Source of the DNA: an uncultured Treponema sp.
Lineage (GTDB): Bacteria; Spirochaetota; Spirochaetia; Treponematales; Treponemataceae
Assembly: GCA_947167745.1 (NCBI GenBank)
Contig: CAMVJE010000024.1
Location: forward strand, 1 to 21,437
Reading direction: 5' to 3'
DNA length: 21,437 bases
The position numbers and the translations under genes were made by a program. Shown one piece after another: positions 6,933-13,956 of this stretch. The notes beneath the pieces were generated by a model that saw only the letters and a program-made list of their open reading frames with translations, was not told the DNA's origin and did no database searches. Position 1 is the first letter of the stretch. Every line of letters begins with the position of its first letter.

Positions 6933-7454
6933 TTACTTCGCCTTTGCCAGCAAGTCGTCGATGATTTTCTGCCAGTCTTTTTGGCTTCTGGCTCCCAAGT
7001 AGACCTGTCCGATGATTTTGCCATCTTTGTCTACGAAGATTGTTGCGGGAACGGCCTGAATATTGCGCAAAAGTCCGTTCATCATGTCTTTGCTGGGAAC
7101 GACATGAGTGTAATTCGCCCCGGTTTTTGCGATGATTTCTTCACCGTCAGCTTTTGGCTTCGGGAGAATATTTCCCATGCGGTCAACGATGTCGATAGGA
7201 ATCCCCACCACTTCAACTCCCTTTGACTTGTTGGCTTCGTTGAGTTTTGCAAGGTCAGGCATTTCTTTAATGCAGGGCGGACAGAAAGTTCCCCAGATGT
7301 TGACCATGGTGATTTTGTTTTTTGCGAAAATTTCGCTTGTAATGGCCGTGCCATTCATGTCTTTTGAGGAAAATGTGACTTTATCTCCGGCTTTTTGTGC
7401 AAAAGAGAGTGTTGCGGCGCAAAGCAGAGCAAAAATTGTAAGAATCTTTTTCAT
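6933..7454 (-). CDS. TlpA-like thiol-disulfide oxidoreductase, exported
   Basis: A 173-residue secreted thioredoxin-fold protein. The signal peptide is residues 1-19 (MKKILTIF, hydrophobic core, SFA before Q20). The redox site is WGTFCPPC with C58 and C61 in the TlpA/ResA position, followed by the usual KEMPDL helix. The later V-PAT segment (QAVPATIFVD) holds the conserved cis-proline. The length fits the family. There is no lipobox, so it should be soluble in the periplasm. GGAGG precedes ATG 7454 with five-base spacing. It is the first gene of a unit with the CXXC microprotein and the membrane 4Fe-4S protein. The likely role is reduction of extracytoplasmic disulfides, with electrons drawn from the membrane protein; the target is unknown, but the secreted UGSC protein is a candidate. 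Confidence 0.88.
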   Translation of the reverse strand: MKKILTIFALLCAATLSFAQKAGDKVTFSSKDMNGTAITSEIFAKNKITMVNIWGTFCPPCIKEMPDLAKLNEANKSKGVEVVGIPIDIVDRMGNILPKPKADGEEIIAKTGANYTHVVPSKDMMNGLLRNIQAVPATIFVDKDGKIIGQVYLGARSQKDWQKIIDDLLAKAK

Positions 7455-7497
7455 GGTGTCCTCCGTCTTTCGTTTTATGTTTTTATTCTAATGCAGA

Positions 7498-7525
7498 CAG
7501 ACGGATTTTCCTTTAAATCCGTCTG
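7498..7525. repeat. Perfect 11-bp inverted repeat upstream of the tlpA-like gene
   Basis: CAGACGGATTT (7498-7508) and AAATCCGTCTG (7515-7525) are exact reverse complements around a six-base centre. It lies 44 bp upstream of the tlpA-like start and 178 bp downstream of the copA stop. No U-tract follows on either strand, so it is not a standard intrinsic terminator. It could be an operator, an mRNA 3'-end stabiliser for copA(Z), or part of the 5' leader of the tlpA-like gene. Confidence 0.6.
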
Positions 7526-7565
7526 AATCAAAGATGAAAAATTATTCAGAAATATTCAGGCGCAT

Positions 7566-7695
7566 CCCCCGCTTTTGCGGGGGTCGGGCTATCCACCGTT
7601 ACGCTGTCGCTCCATTCCTGCGCACTGTCATTGTCGGGTGAGACCCGACAATCCCATTGCTTTGGAACGCCTGGGGCGCGGCTACTATCCCTTGC
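7566..7695. repeat. GC-rich structured intergenic element after copA(Z)
   Basis: About 130 bp immediately 3' of the copA(Z) stop holds two strong hairpins: CCCCCGC-TTTT-GCGGGGG (7566-7583) and ATTGTCGGGT-GAG-ACCCGACAAT (7630-7652). Between and after them is a GC-rich segment with no convincing ORF. Its layout is like interspersed REP-type elements that I recall from treponeme genomes, lying 3' of genes. It may end or stabilise the copA(Z) transcript. Together with the 11-bp inverted repeat it fills the 249-bp gap between copA(Z) and the tlpA-like gene. Confidence 0.55.
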
Positions 7696-7703
7696 GCATT
7701 CCC

Positions 7704-7919
7704 TTAATTCATCTTGATGAATTCGTAGCCCGCTTCCGTCACGGCATTTTTTACGGCGGCCTCGTCAAGAGAAGAACCCTCTTTCAGGGTGACTGTCGCC
7801 TTTCCCTGCTCGTGGCTTGCGACTGCCGACTCCACGCCTTCCAAAGCTTCCAGAGCTTTTTTCACATGCATTTCGCAGTGTTGGCACATCATTCCATTGA
7901 TTTCGATTGTTTTTTCCAT
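7704..7919 (-). CDS. copZ: Probable internal translation start giving free CopZ
   Basis: Inside the copA frame, AAGGAG lies six bases before ATG 7919. From there the sequence encodes a complete 71-residue Atx1/CopZ-like chaperone ([15 protein letters not shown], one HMA domain). Such a strong site inside a coding region suggests that free CopZ is also made, or that two adjacent genes lost the stop between them. TAA triplets in the other frames just upstream (for example AATTAA and CATAAG) would have ended CopA if the frame differed by one base. The chaperone would carry Cu(I) to the ATPase. Confidence 0.6.
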   Translation of the reverse strand: MEKTIEINGMMCQHCEMHVKKALEALEGVESAVASHEQGKATVTLKEGSSLDEAAVKNAVTEAGYEFIKMN

Positions 7920-10244
7920 TTTTGACTCCTTATGGTTAATTTTGTTTTTGTGCATTTTGAAAAAATTGAGGCGGAGGGCGTTTGAAACTACGCAGAAACT
8001 TGAAAGACTCATTGCCGTCGCTCCGAACATGGGATTGAGTTTCCAGCCCAAAGCCGCCGTAAAGACTCCAGCCGCAAGGGGGATTCCAATCACATTGTAG
8101 AAGAAAGCCCAGAAAAGGTTTTCATGAATGTTTTTCAGCGTTGCCCGGCTCAAGCGGATTGCAGCCGGCACATCTGAAAGTCGGCTTTTCATCAAAACGA
8201 TGTCCGCCGCATCGATTGCCACATCAGTTCCTGCCCCGATGGCGATTCCAATGTCAGCGCGGGTAAGGGCTGGCGCGTCGTTGATTCCGTCTCCCACCAT
8301 GGCCACACTGCCGTTTTCCTGTAATTTTCGGATTACGCTTTCCTTTCCGTCGGGGAGCACGCCTGCAATCACTTCGTCAACTCCGGCCTGCTTTCCAATT
8401 GCCTGAGCTGTTTTTTCATTGTCTCCAGTGAGCATGACCACGCGGATGCCCATTTCCTGCAATTCTTTTATGGCTTGTGGGCTGTCTTCTTTGATAGTGT
8501 CTGCCACCGCGATTATGCCGAGGATTTTTCCGTCACAGGCAAAAAAGAGAGGCGTTTTGCCTGATTCTGCAAGGGCTGCCGCTTTTTCTTCCATTTTTTT
8601 TCCGGCGAAAGTTGGAATCTCCTTTTGCATCTCTTTTATGAAATCCAGCTTTCCCCCTGCAAGAATTTTTCCGTCCATCCTTGCTTTAAGTCCCTTTCCG
8701 CTCAAAGCCTCAAAATCAGTCACATCTTTTGCCTTAAGATTTTTTTCCTCTGCTTTCTGAACGATTGCTTTTGCCAAGGGATGCTCGCTCTTTTTTTCAA
8801 GGGCATAGGAAAGAGCTAAAAGTTCTTCCTCGCTCACGCCTTCTGCAGGAAAAATATCCGTGACGCGGGGAGAGCCTTCTGTAATCGTACCGGTTTTGTC
8901 CAATGCGACAATGCTGATTTTCCCCGCCGCTTCAAGGCTTGCAGATGTCTTGAACAAAATGCCGTTTTTAGCTCCAATGCCGTTTCCAACCATGATTGCA
9001 ACTGGAGTCGCAAGTCCCAGAGCGCATGGGCAGCTGATTACGAGAACCGCCACAGCACGAGTGAGGCTTGTTCCCACATCGGCTCCCAAAAGCGACCAGA
9101 CGATGAATGTAAGAATGGCAATGGAAATCACAAGAGGAACGAAAATACCAGAAACTTTGTCGGCGATTTTTGCAATGGGGGCTTTTGTTGCCGCCGCGTC
9201 GCTTACCATCTGAATAATCTGAGAAAGAGTCGTGTCTTCGCCCACCCGCACGGCCTGACACTTTAAAAATCCAGAAGTGTTGGTCGTGGCAGCAGACACC
9301 TTATCCCCCGCCGTCTTGTCCACTGGAATGCTTTCGCCAGTGAGGGCAGATTCGTTCACCGCGCTGCTTCCTTCAAGCACGATTCCGTCAACGGGAATAT
9401 TCTCGCCCGGGCGCACAAGGAAAACATCACCTTTTTTTACGCTTTCAATGGGAACGGTCTTTTCTTCGCCATTTTCGACAATGACCGCTGTTTTTGGCGC
9501 GAGCTTCATCAATCCTTTTAAGGCATCGGTCGTCTTTCCCTTTGATTTTGCCTCCAGAGTTTTTCCTACGGTAATCAGAGTAAGAATCATGGCCGCCGTC
9601 TCAAAATAAAATTCGTGCATGTAATTCATGACGGCTTCTTCATTCCCTGCGACCACAGCTCCTGTCATGGCAAAAATAGCCCAGACGCTGTAAATAAAAG
9701 CCGAAGCCGAGCCAAGGGCCACCAGAGTATCCATGTTGGGCGCTCTGTGCAGAAGAGACTTAAATCCGCTCACAAAGAATTTCTGGTTTATAATCATGAC
9801 GATTGCAGAAAGCAAAAGCTGGACTAAGCCCATCGCCACATGATTTCCGTCGAAAAAAGAAGGCAGAGGCCACTTCCACATCATGTGCCCCATGGAGACA
9901 TACATGAGCGGAATCAAAAATATAATAGAAGAAAGAAGCCTTTTTATGAGGATTGGGCTTTCCCGGTCGCGGAGGGCATCTTCGGCACTTGCAGCTTGCC
10001 CTTTTTGCCCGCTAAAGCCGCTTGAAGAAGAGTCTGATTTTGCCTGAGATTTTAGGCTTGCTCCGTAGCCCGCATTTACTACGGCCTCAATAATTGCCTC
10101 GTCGCTGGCATTTCCTTCGATTCCCATGGAATTTGTAAGGAGACTCACCGAGCAGGATGTAACACCGCTCACCTTTGAGACCGCCTTTTCCACACGAGCC
10201 GAACAGGCCGCGCAAGACATTCCTGTGACATTAAATAGCTTCAT
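7704..10244 (-). CDS. copA: Cu(I)-exporting P1B-type ATPase fused in frame to CopZ
   Basis: An 846-residue copper-exporting ATPase. An N-terminal HMA domain has C11xxC14 (GMSCAAC). The core has TGES (302-305), the membrane Cu site C405-P-C407, the phosphorylated D449 in DKTGT, the SEHP motif of the nucleotide-binding domain and the hinge GDGINDAP. The last two membrane spans carry YN and MxxSS, the signature of Cu(I) (P1B-1) transport. Residues 776-846 form a second complete HMA domain (GMMCQHC, C787/C790) that looks like a free CopZ chaperone joined through a short linker ending HKESK. Start: ATG 10244 with AGGG six bases upstream; the frame stays open to 10265 without a better site. A C-terminal HMA is unusual, since metal-binding domains normally sit at the N-terminus. 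The fusion may be recent, because a ribosome binding site survives at the junction. Confidence 0.92.
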   Translation of the reverse strand: MKLFNVTGMSCAACSARVEKAVSKVSGVTSCSVSLLTNSMGIEGNASDEAIIEAVVNAGYGASLKSQAKSDSSSSGFSGQKGQAASAEDALRDRESPILIKRLLSSIIFLIPLMYVSMGHMMWKWPLPSFFDGNHVAMGLVQLLLSAIVMIINQKFFVSGFKSLLHRAPNMDTLVALGSASAFIYSVWAIFAMTGAVVAGNEEAVMNYMHEFYFETAAMILTLITVGKTLEAKSKGKTTDALKGLMKLAPKTAVIVENGEEKTVPIESVKKGDVFLVRPGENIPVDGIVLEGSSAVNESALTGESIPVDKTAGDKVSAATTNTSGFLKCQAVRVGEDTTLSQIIQMVSDAAATKAPIAKIADKVSGIFVPLVISIAILTFIVWSLLGADVGTSLTRAVAVLVISCPCALGLATPVAIMVGNGIGAKNGILFKTSASLEAAGKISIVALDKTGTITEGSPRVTDIFPAEGVSEEELLALSYALEKKSEHPLAKAIVQKAEEKNLKAKDVTDFEALSGKGLKARMDGKILAGGKLDFIKEMQKEIPTFAGKKMEEKAAALAESGKTPLFFACDGKILGIIAVADTIKEDSPQAIKELQEMGIRVVMLTGDNEKTAQAIGKQAGVDEVIAGVLPDGKESVIRKLQENGSVAMVGDGINDAPALTRADIGIAIGAGTDVAIDAADIVLMKSRLSDVPAAIRLSRATLKNIHENLFWAFFYNVIGIPLAAGVFTAALGWKLNPMFGATAMSLSSFCVVSNALRLNFFKMHKNKINHKESKMEKTIEINGMMCQHCEMHVKKALEALEGVESAVASHEQGKATVTLKEGSSLDEAAVKNAVTEAGYEFIKMN

Positions 10245-10298
10245 AATTTTCCCTGACTGTTTCACTTATAAATATAATCAAATTTTTCTTTTTCGACA

Positions 10299-10311
10299 GT
10301 GATTTAGTCAC
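10299..10311. promoter_or_regulatory. Short inverted repeat upstream of copA
   Basis: GTGA-TTTAG-TCAC lies 55 bp before the copA start. TATATT and TATAAG, either of which could be a -10, lie between it and the gene on the minus strand. The arms are only four bases. It resembles neither a CopY box nor a standard CRP site, so the role is a guess. Confidence 0.2.
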
Positions 10312-10330
10312 ATTAAAAGGAAAAAACTAT

Positions 10331-10514
10331 TTTGCGGTCCCTGCCTGCCGGCAGGTCGCTATGTCCGCCCTAGGGAGCGACGGCTTTAGCCGGCAAAATG
10401 CTCCGGTGGAGCATTTTGAGCGAGTCTCCGAGCTGCTATGCAGCGAAGGTCGGACTCACGCTCATTGCCAGCAAGCTGGCAACTACGGGGCTCCCAGCGC
10501 TACCGCATTTTTTT
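10331..10514. repeat. Hairpin-dense GC-rich intergenic element between copA and the UGSC gene
   Basis: The 349-bp gap between the copA start and the UGSC stop has no credible ORF but packs several hairpins: CCTGCC/GGCAGG (10344-10355), AAAATGCTCC-GGT-GGAGCATTTT (10395-10417), GCTGC-TAT-GCAGC (10432-10444) inside a longer bulged arm (GAGCG...CGCTC, about 10418-10462), and TTGCCAGC-AA-GCTGGCAA (10465-10482). A run of seven T at 10508-10514 follows on the plus strand. It is far more GC-rich than its AT-rich flanks. It could be an interspersed repeat, a structured 3' UTR of the UGSC transcript, or an RNA gene. The remaining bases, to 10593, show nothing clear. Confidence 0.5.
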
Positions 10515-10593
10515 CTTGACGATTCGCGGGAATTAAACAATATTTAAAACGATAAGTCCTTGCCAATCAAGAAAGATTTTTCTGTGATTTATC

Positions 10594-12663
10594 CTACTTC
10601 TTCTTTGGCGTTACGGGCTTTTGCGGTCGCTGGGGGCGGCTCCCCTGCTTTGCGGCGGTGGGCTGCTTTTTGCTTTTCTTCGCGCTTACAGCCTTCTTTC
10701 CCTCGTCCTTGTTGAAAGTTCCCTTCAAATAGAAGTTCTCAATGGGCTGGTAGCCAAGAGGAGCGACAAGTTCGTTCCAGTCTTTCGGGAGCTTGATTTC
10801 CGTGGTGACAAAACCGCCGCCCGGCATAACCTGAACCTTGTTGCGGTTTGCATCTCCTGTGACCAAAAAGGCCGTGTCACCCTTGTTCATGGTGGCGATT
10901 GTCATAATCTCATCGTCTTTCACAATCGGTTTGAGCCATTCGGGAGTTGGAGTCATTTTTGCCTGCTCGGCTTCGTCCTTTGAAAGCATGTCATAATGTT
11001 CGTCGAAAGAGCGGCGCTTGTACTGCTGGCTTCCGGTGTTTGCCCAGTAGTGGGCGTAGGTGCGGAGGGCCAAGGGGCGGCGGGCTGTCTCAATCAAAGC
11101 GTCCTCCAAATCAGACTTTGTCTTGTATTCCTTCGCCAAATCCCGCGCCACATATTCCGTGATGAAAACCGTTCGTGGAACCTGTGGCTTTGTGTTGCCC
11201 AAGCCATTCTGCTGCTTTTCGGTGATGTCGAAGGCCATGATTTCCATGATTTTTTCCGGGTCGTCGGTGGCAGGAGTTACATTGTTTCCCCATGCAAGCG
11301 CGCTTCCTGCTGTGATTGTATTTGCGTTCAAATCGTAGCCCTGCTGAACATGATAGGGCTTCCAGCCAAGCTTTACGCAGGCCTCGTCGTCCTCGCTGAA
11401 TGTGAAGGGGGTGAGGTAGCCGAAAGAGCCCATGCGGTTTTCCTTCACATAGTAGCCGCCGATGTTGAGCATGGCCAGGTCGATGAAGCGACCGAGGGCT
11501 TTGTTGGCCTTCTCGCTTATCATGCCCTGCTGATTGTCGATTCCCAGCTGGCGGGCGAGGGGGCCGTTGAGCCAAGCGAAGGGAGTCCAGCCGTGGGTTG
11601 AGGCCAGGGGTTTCCTCCATTCTCCGTCGTTCATTCCCTGCACGAAAGCAATGCAAATCGGCATGAACTCAGGCGGGACTCCTGCCATGACAGCGTTCGC
11701 CGCCACGGTGTAGACTGTGCACTCACGGTAGGCCAGGGCGAATGTTCCCAAAATGTCGCTTCCCTTGTAGCCGGTGAATTTCAAGTATTCCTGAACGGCC
11801 TCGTCTGTTGGCGGAACTACGGGCAAGCCGTCAGTCCAGCCGTTAATCTGCATGTACTCCTGAATCTCGTCGAAATTTCCGTAATAGATGATTTCATCGG
11901 CAGGGCGTTTTCCTTCCGGGGCATACAAAGCTATTTCTTCTTTTGTAATCTGAGTGGTGAGGGCGGTTTTAATCTGGGGCCAGAGAACTTCCCTTGCGTT
12001 CTTCTTAAGCTCATCAGTTGAGTGAGAGGCAAAGGCTCCAGGATATTCAGCCGTGCGGAGGACAGGCACGCCCCGGTTTACGCCTGTTGAATGAACCTGA
12101 GCCACGAATGTGGGAGCTGCGACCGTGACCGTGGGAATTCCGATGTATTCCGCGGCGATTGAGTCTCCGGTCTCCTTTGTGGTGCAAAGACCGCAGCCGC
12201 AGTTTCCAACGATAACGGCATCAACTTTAAGTTCCTTGAGCTTATCCTGAAAGGCCTTTGTCTTTTCTGTCGTGCCGAAGACCGAATAAGGGCCAGCCTG
12301 ACCGATGTCGTTAAACATGTAGATCTTCGCTGTCGGGAATTCTTTTTCGATGCATCTTTTAAGCTCATTGTGGGTGGTGACTGCCATAAAAGAGCCGCCC
12401 ACAAGCGCGATTGTCTTTCCTTTGAGGTTATCGAGCCTTTTTACCTGGCTAATCATTGGCACATCGTGATAGCCCACCGGGGAAACGATTGCGTAATTTT
12501 GGCTTCCGTCATCGGCGTACTGGGGAACAAAACATACTCCGTCCACGCATTCATCAGGATTGGTGGAGTATTTTGTCGCAGCGAAGAGGTTGTTAAGGCT
12601 AGCCGAAACCACAAGCAAAGTAAATGCCATACCTGCAAGAATAAATTTTTTCAGTTTCTTCAT
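10594..12663 (-). CDS. Secreted UGSC-type thiol protein with TDGLPVVPPT domain
   Basis: A 689-residue exported protein. The signal peptide covers about residues 1-29 (MKKLKKF, hydrophobic core, FAA). A CxxxxC pair follows at C39/C44. The first domain (about 60-235) has GNCGCGLC at 153-160; C157-G-L-C160 lies where selenoprotein relatives carry Sec-Gly-Ser-Cys (the UGSC motif, known from metagenomic selenoproteome surveys). The second domain (about 270-650) opens with WTDGLPVVPPT (276-286), a motif I associate with UGSC-linked proteins of unknown function. A lysine- and proline-rich tail (about 657-689) ends the protein. AGGAG precedes ATG 12663; the frame is open to 12720 without a ribosome site. 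GrdB and PrdB reductase subunits also use Sec/Cys motifs, so a reductive role is possible. The substrate is unknown. Confidence 0.72.
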   Translation of the reverse strand: MKKLKKFILAGMAFTLLVVSASLNNLFAATKYSTNPDECVDGVCFVPQYADDGSQNYAIVSPVGYHDVPMISQVKRLDNLKGKTIALVGGSFMAVTTHNELKRCIEKEFPTAKIYMFNDIGQAGPYSVFGTTEKTKAFQDKLKELKVDAVIVGNCGCGLCTTKETGDSIAAEYIGIPTVTVAAPTFVAQVHSTGVNRGVPVLRTAEYPGAFASHSTDELKKNAREVLWPQIKTALTTQITKEEIALYAPEGKRPADEIIYYGNFDEIQEYMQINGWTDGLPVVPPTDEAVQEYLKFTGYKGSDILGTFALAYRECTVYTVAANAVMAGVPPEFMPICIAFVQGMNDGEWRKPLASTHGWTPFAWLNGPLARQLGIDNQQGMISEKANKALGRFIDLAMLNIGGYYVKENRMGSFGYLTPFTFSEDDEACVKLGWKPYHVQQGYDLNANTITAGSALAWGNNVTPATDDPEKIMEIMAFDITEKQQNGLGNTKPQVPRTVFITEYVARDLAKEYKTKSDLEDALIETARRPLALRTYAHYWANTGSQQYKRRSFDEHYDMLSKDEAEQAKMTPTPEWLKPIVKDDEIMTIATMNKGDTAFLVTGDANRNKVQVMPGGGFVTTEIKLPKDWNELVAPLGYQPIENFYLKGTFNKDEGKKAVSAKKSKKQPTAAKQGSRPQRPQKPVTPKKK

Positions 12664-12738
12664 AAAAATCTCCTGTGTCTTTGTGATTTTAACTATATCC
12701 CTTGTGGTAACAGGATGCATGAATCAGGCGTGAATGAA

Positions 12739-12805
12739 TTCTGAAAGAAAATTCAGAAAACTTCACCAGGCTTTTCAGAAAAAAATCTCCTGACCGTGAT
12801 ATAAT
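12739..12805 (+). promoter_or_regulatory. Candidate response-regulator boxes and -10 for the two-component operon
   Basis: TTCAGAA occurs at 12752-12758 and again at 12774-12780, exactly 22 bp apart (two helical turns), and its inverse TTCTGAA at 12739-12745. OmpR-family regulators usually bind such phased direct repeats. TATAAT (12800-12805) follows, with no clear -35, as expected for an activated promoter. The boxes lie between the two-component operon and the divergent UGSC gene and could control both. Assignment to this regulator is inference. Confidence 0.4.
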
Positions 12806-12811
12806 TTTGTT

Positions 12812-13297
12812 ATGGTTCATAAAATGAAATTTTTACTAAGTTTTATTTTTCTCCTTTTGCCGGTGATTCTCTTTGCCCGGGAAGATGCAGGTACGTTTAA
12901 TTACAGCGGGCGCAAGATTCCTGAAAAAGCGGGCGTTTTTACTGTTATTGGCGTTAAGAGCGAAGTGGATGACGGGGATTTTCTTTTGATTTCTGTGTAT
13001 TTTAATGATATGGTCGACTCAAGTTCCGTGCGGAATCGTAGAATTTTTGTAAATGAAAAAGCAATTCCGCCTGTGACCCGCTTTCTTTTTTCAAAGAATC
13101 GTCGTATGGTTCAGTTTAAGATTAAGCGGCCGGAATCTTCTCCTACAAGTGGAGGCAAAGAATTTTCGCTCAGGCTTGTGCAGTTTCTGTCCTGCAGTGG
13201 CCAGACTATGAATCCAATTGAACTGAAAGGTCTTGAAGAAAACTGTTTTTTTAAATTTTCAAGGGAGAAGCGCGAATGGCAAAAATCCTCATTGTAG
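12812..13297 (+). CDS. Small exported protein with a possible Ig-like fold
   Basis: A 161-residue protein with a signal peptide (about 1-22: MVHKMKFLL, hydrophobic core, LFA before R23). The mature part is beta-rich; the stretch around 68-104 (SVYFNDMVDSSSV followed by an RMVQFKI strand) resembles SbsA-type bacterial Ig-like domains, a weak match made by eye. Two candidate starts exist, ATG 12812 and ATG 12824, neither with a ribosome binding site. TATAAT ends at 12805, which puts the predicted transcript start at about 12812, so the mRNA may be leaderless from the first ATG. It overlaps the response regulator gene by 22 bp and is probably an accessory or sensed partner of the two-component system. 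Confidence 0.65.
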   Translation: MVHKMKFLLSFIFLLLPVILFAREDAGTFNYSGRKIPEKAGVFTVIGVKSEVDDGDFLLISVYFNDMVDSSSVRNRRIFVNEKAIPPVTRFLFSKNRRMVQFKIKRPESSPTSGGKEFSLRLVQFLSCSGQTMNPIELKGLEENCFFKFSREKREWQKSSL

Positions 13298-13956
13298 AAG
13301 ACGATAAAGAACTTTCTCACATCACCGAGCTTGAGTTGACCCACGAGGGATTTTCTGTCGTAACGGCCGCGGACGGTCGGGAGGGATTTGAAAAAATTCA
13401 GGGCGAAAATCCTGATCTTGTCCTGCTGGATGTCATGCTTCCCCGTTTGAGCGGGCTGGAGATTTTGCGCAAAGTTAGGAATGAACTGAATTCTGACCTT
13501 CCCATAATTTTGGTGACGGCGCGGGGAGAGACAATCGATAAAGTTGACGGCTTGAACAGTGGGGCTGACGATTACATTGCAAAGCCATTTAAAATCGAAG
13601 AGTTGCTTGCCCGTATGAAGGCGGTGCTCCGTCGTACACAGAAAAATACGGATACAAGATCAGTCGTGCTTAAACACGGCTCAATTGAGATGATTGCTGA
13701 CGAGATGAGGGTTATCTTTGAAGGCGGAGCAGTTGAGCTTTCCAAAAATGAATTCTTACTTCTCAAATATTTCCTTGAAAATGCAGGCAAAATTCTTTCC
13801 AGAGATGACATTATAAAAAAAGTCTGGGGTGAAGATTATTATATAGAAGAAAACAGTGTTGATGTTTATGTGCGTCACCTGCGCTTGAAATTTGGCGAGA
13901 AAATAATAAAAACGGTAAGGGGCATGGGCTACATTATGCAGGAAGGTGAAAAATGA
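13276..13956 (+). CDS. OmpR-family response regulator
   Basis: A 226-residue DNA-binding regulator. The receiver domain (1-120) has the acidic pocket E8/D9/D10, phospho-acceptor D52 (LLDVMLP), switch T81 and K103 (AKPF). A winged-helix output domain (about 130-222) ends with the VRGMGY wing motif. GGGAG lies eight bases before ATG 13276. The gene starts inside the exported-protein gene and overlaps the kinase gene by ATGA, so the three should be co-translated. Likely targets are its own promoter and the divergent UGSC gene, through the TTCAGAA boxes. The signal is not known; copper or thiol stress would fit the neighbourhood, but that is inference. Confidence 0.95.
   Translation: MAKILIVEDDKELSHITELELTHEGFSVVTAADGREGFEKIQGENPDLVLLDVMLPRLSGLEILRKVRNELNSDLPIILVTARGETIDKVDGLNSGADDYIAKPFKIEELLARMKAVLRRTQKNTDTRSVVLKHGSIEMIADEMRVIFEGGAVELSKNEFLLLKYFLENAGKILSRDDIIKKVWGEDYYIEENSVDVYVRHLRLKFGEKIIKTVRGMGYIMQEGEK

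Noticed and set aside
6762..7226. Plus-strand 154-codon frame
   Set aside because: It is antisense to the CXXC microprotein and the TlpA-like gene and has no ribosome binding site or recognisable domain.
10266..10330. CopY-type copper operator upstream of copA
   Set aside because: No TACANNTGTA box; only a four-base GTGA/TCAC repeat is visible.
10996..11601. Plus-strand 201-codon frame
   Set aside because: It lies entirely antisense to the UGSC gene, whose reading frame has recognisable domains; it shows no domain or start signal.
12370..12744. Plus-strand 124-codon frame
   Set aside because: Antisense to the start of the UGSC gene and its promoter region; no start signal and no domain.
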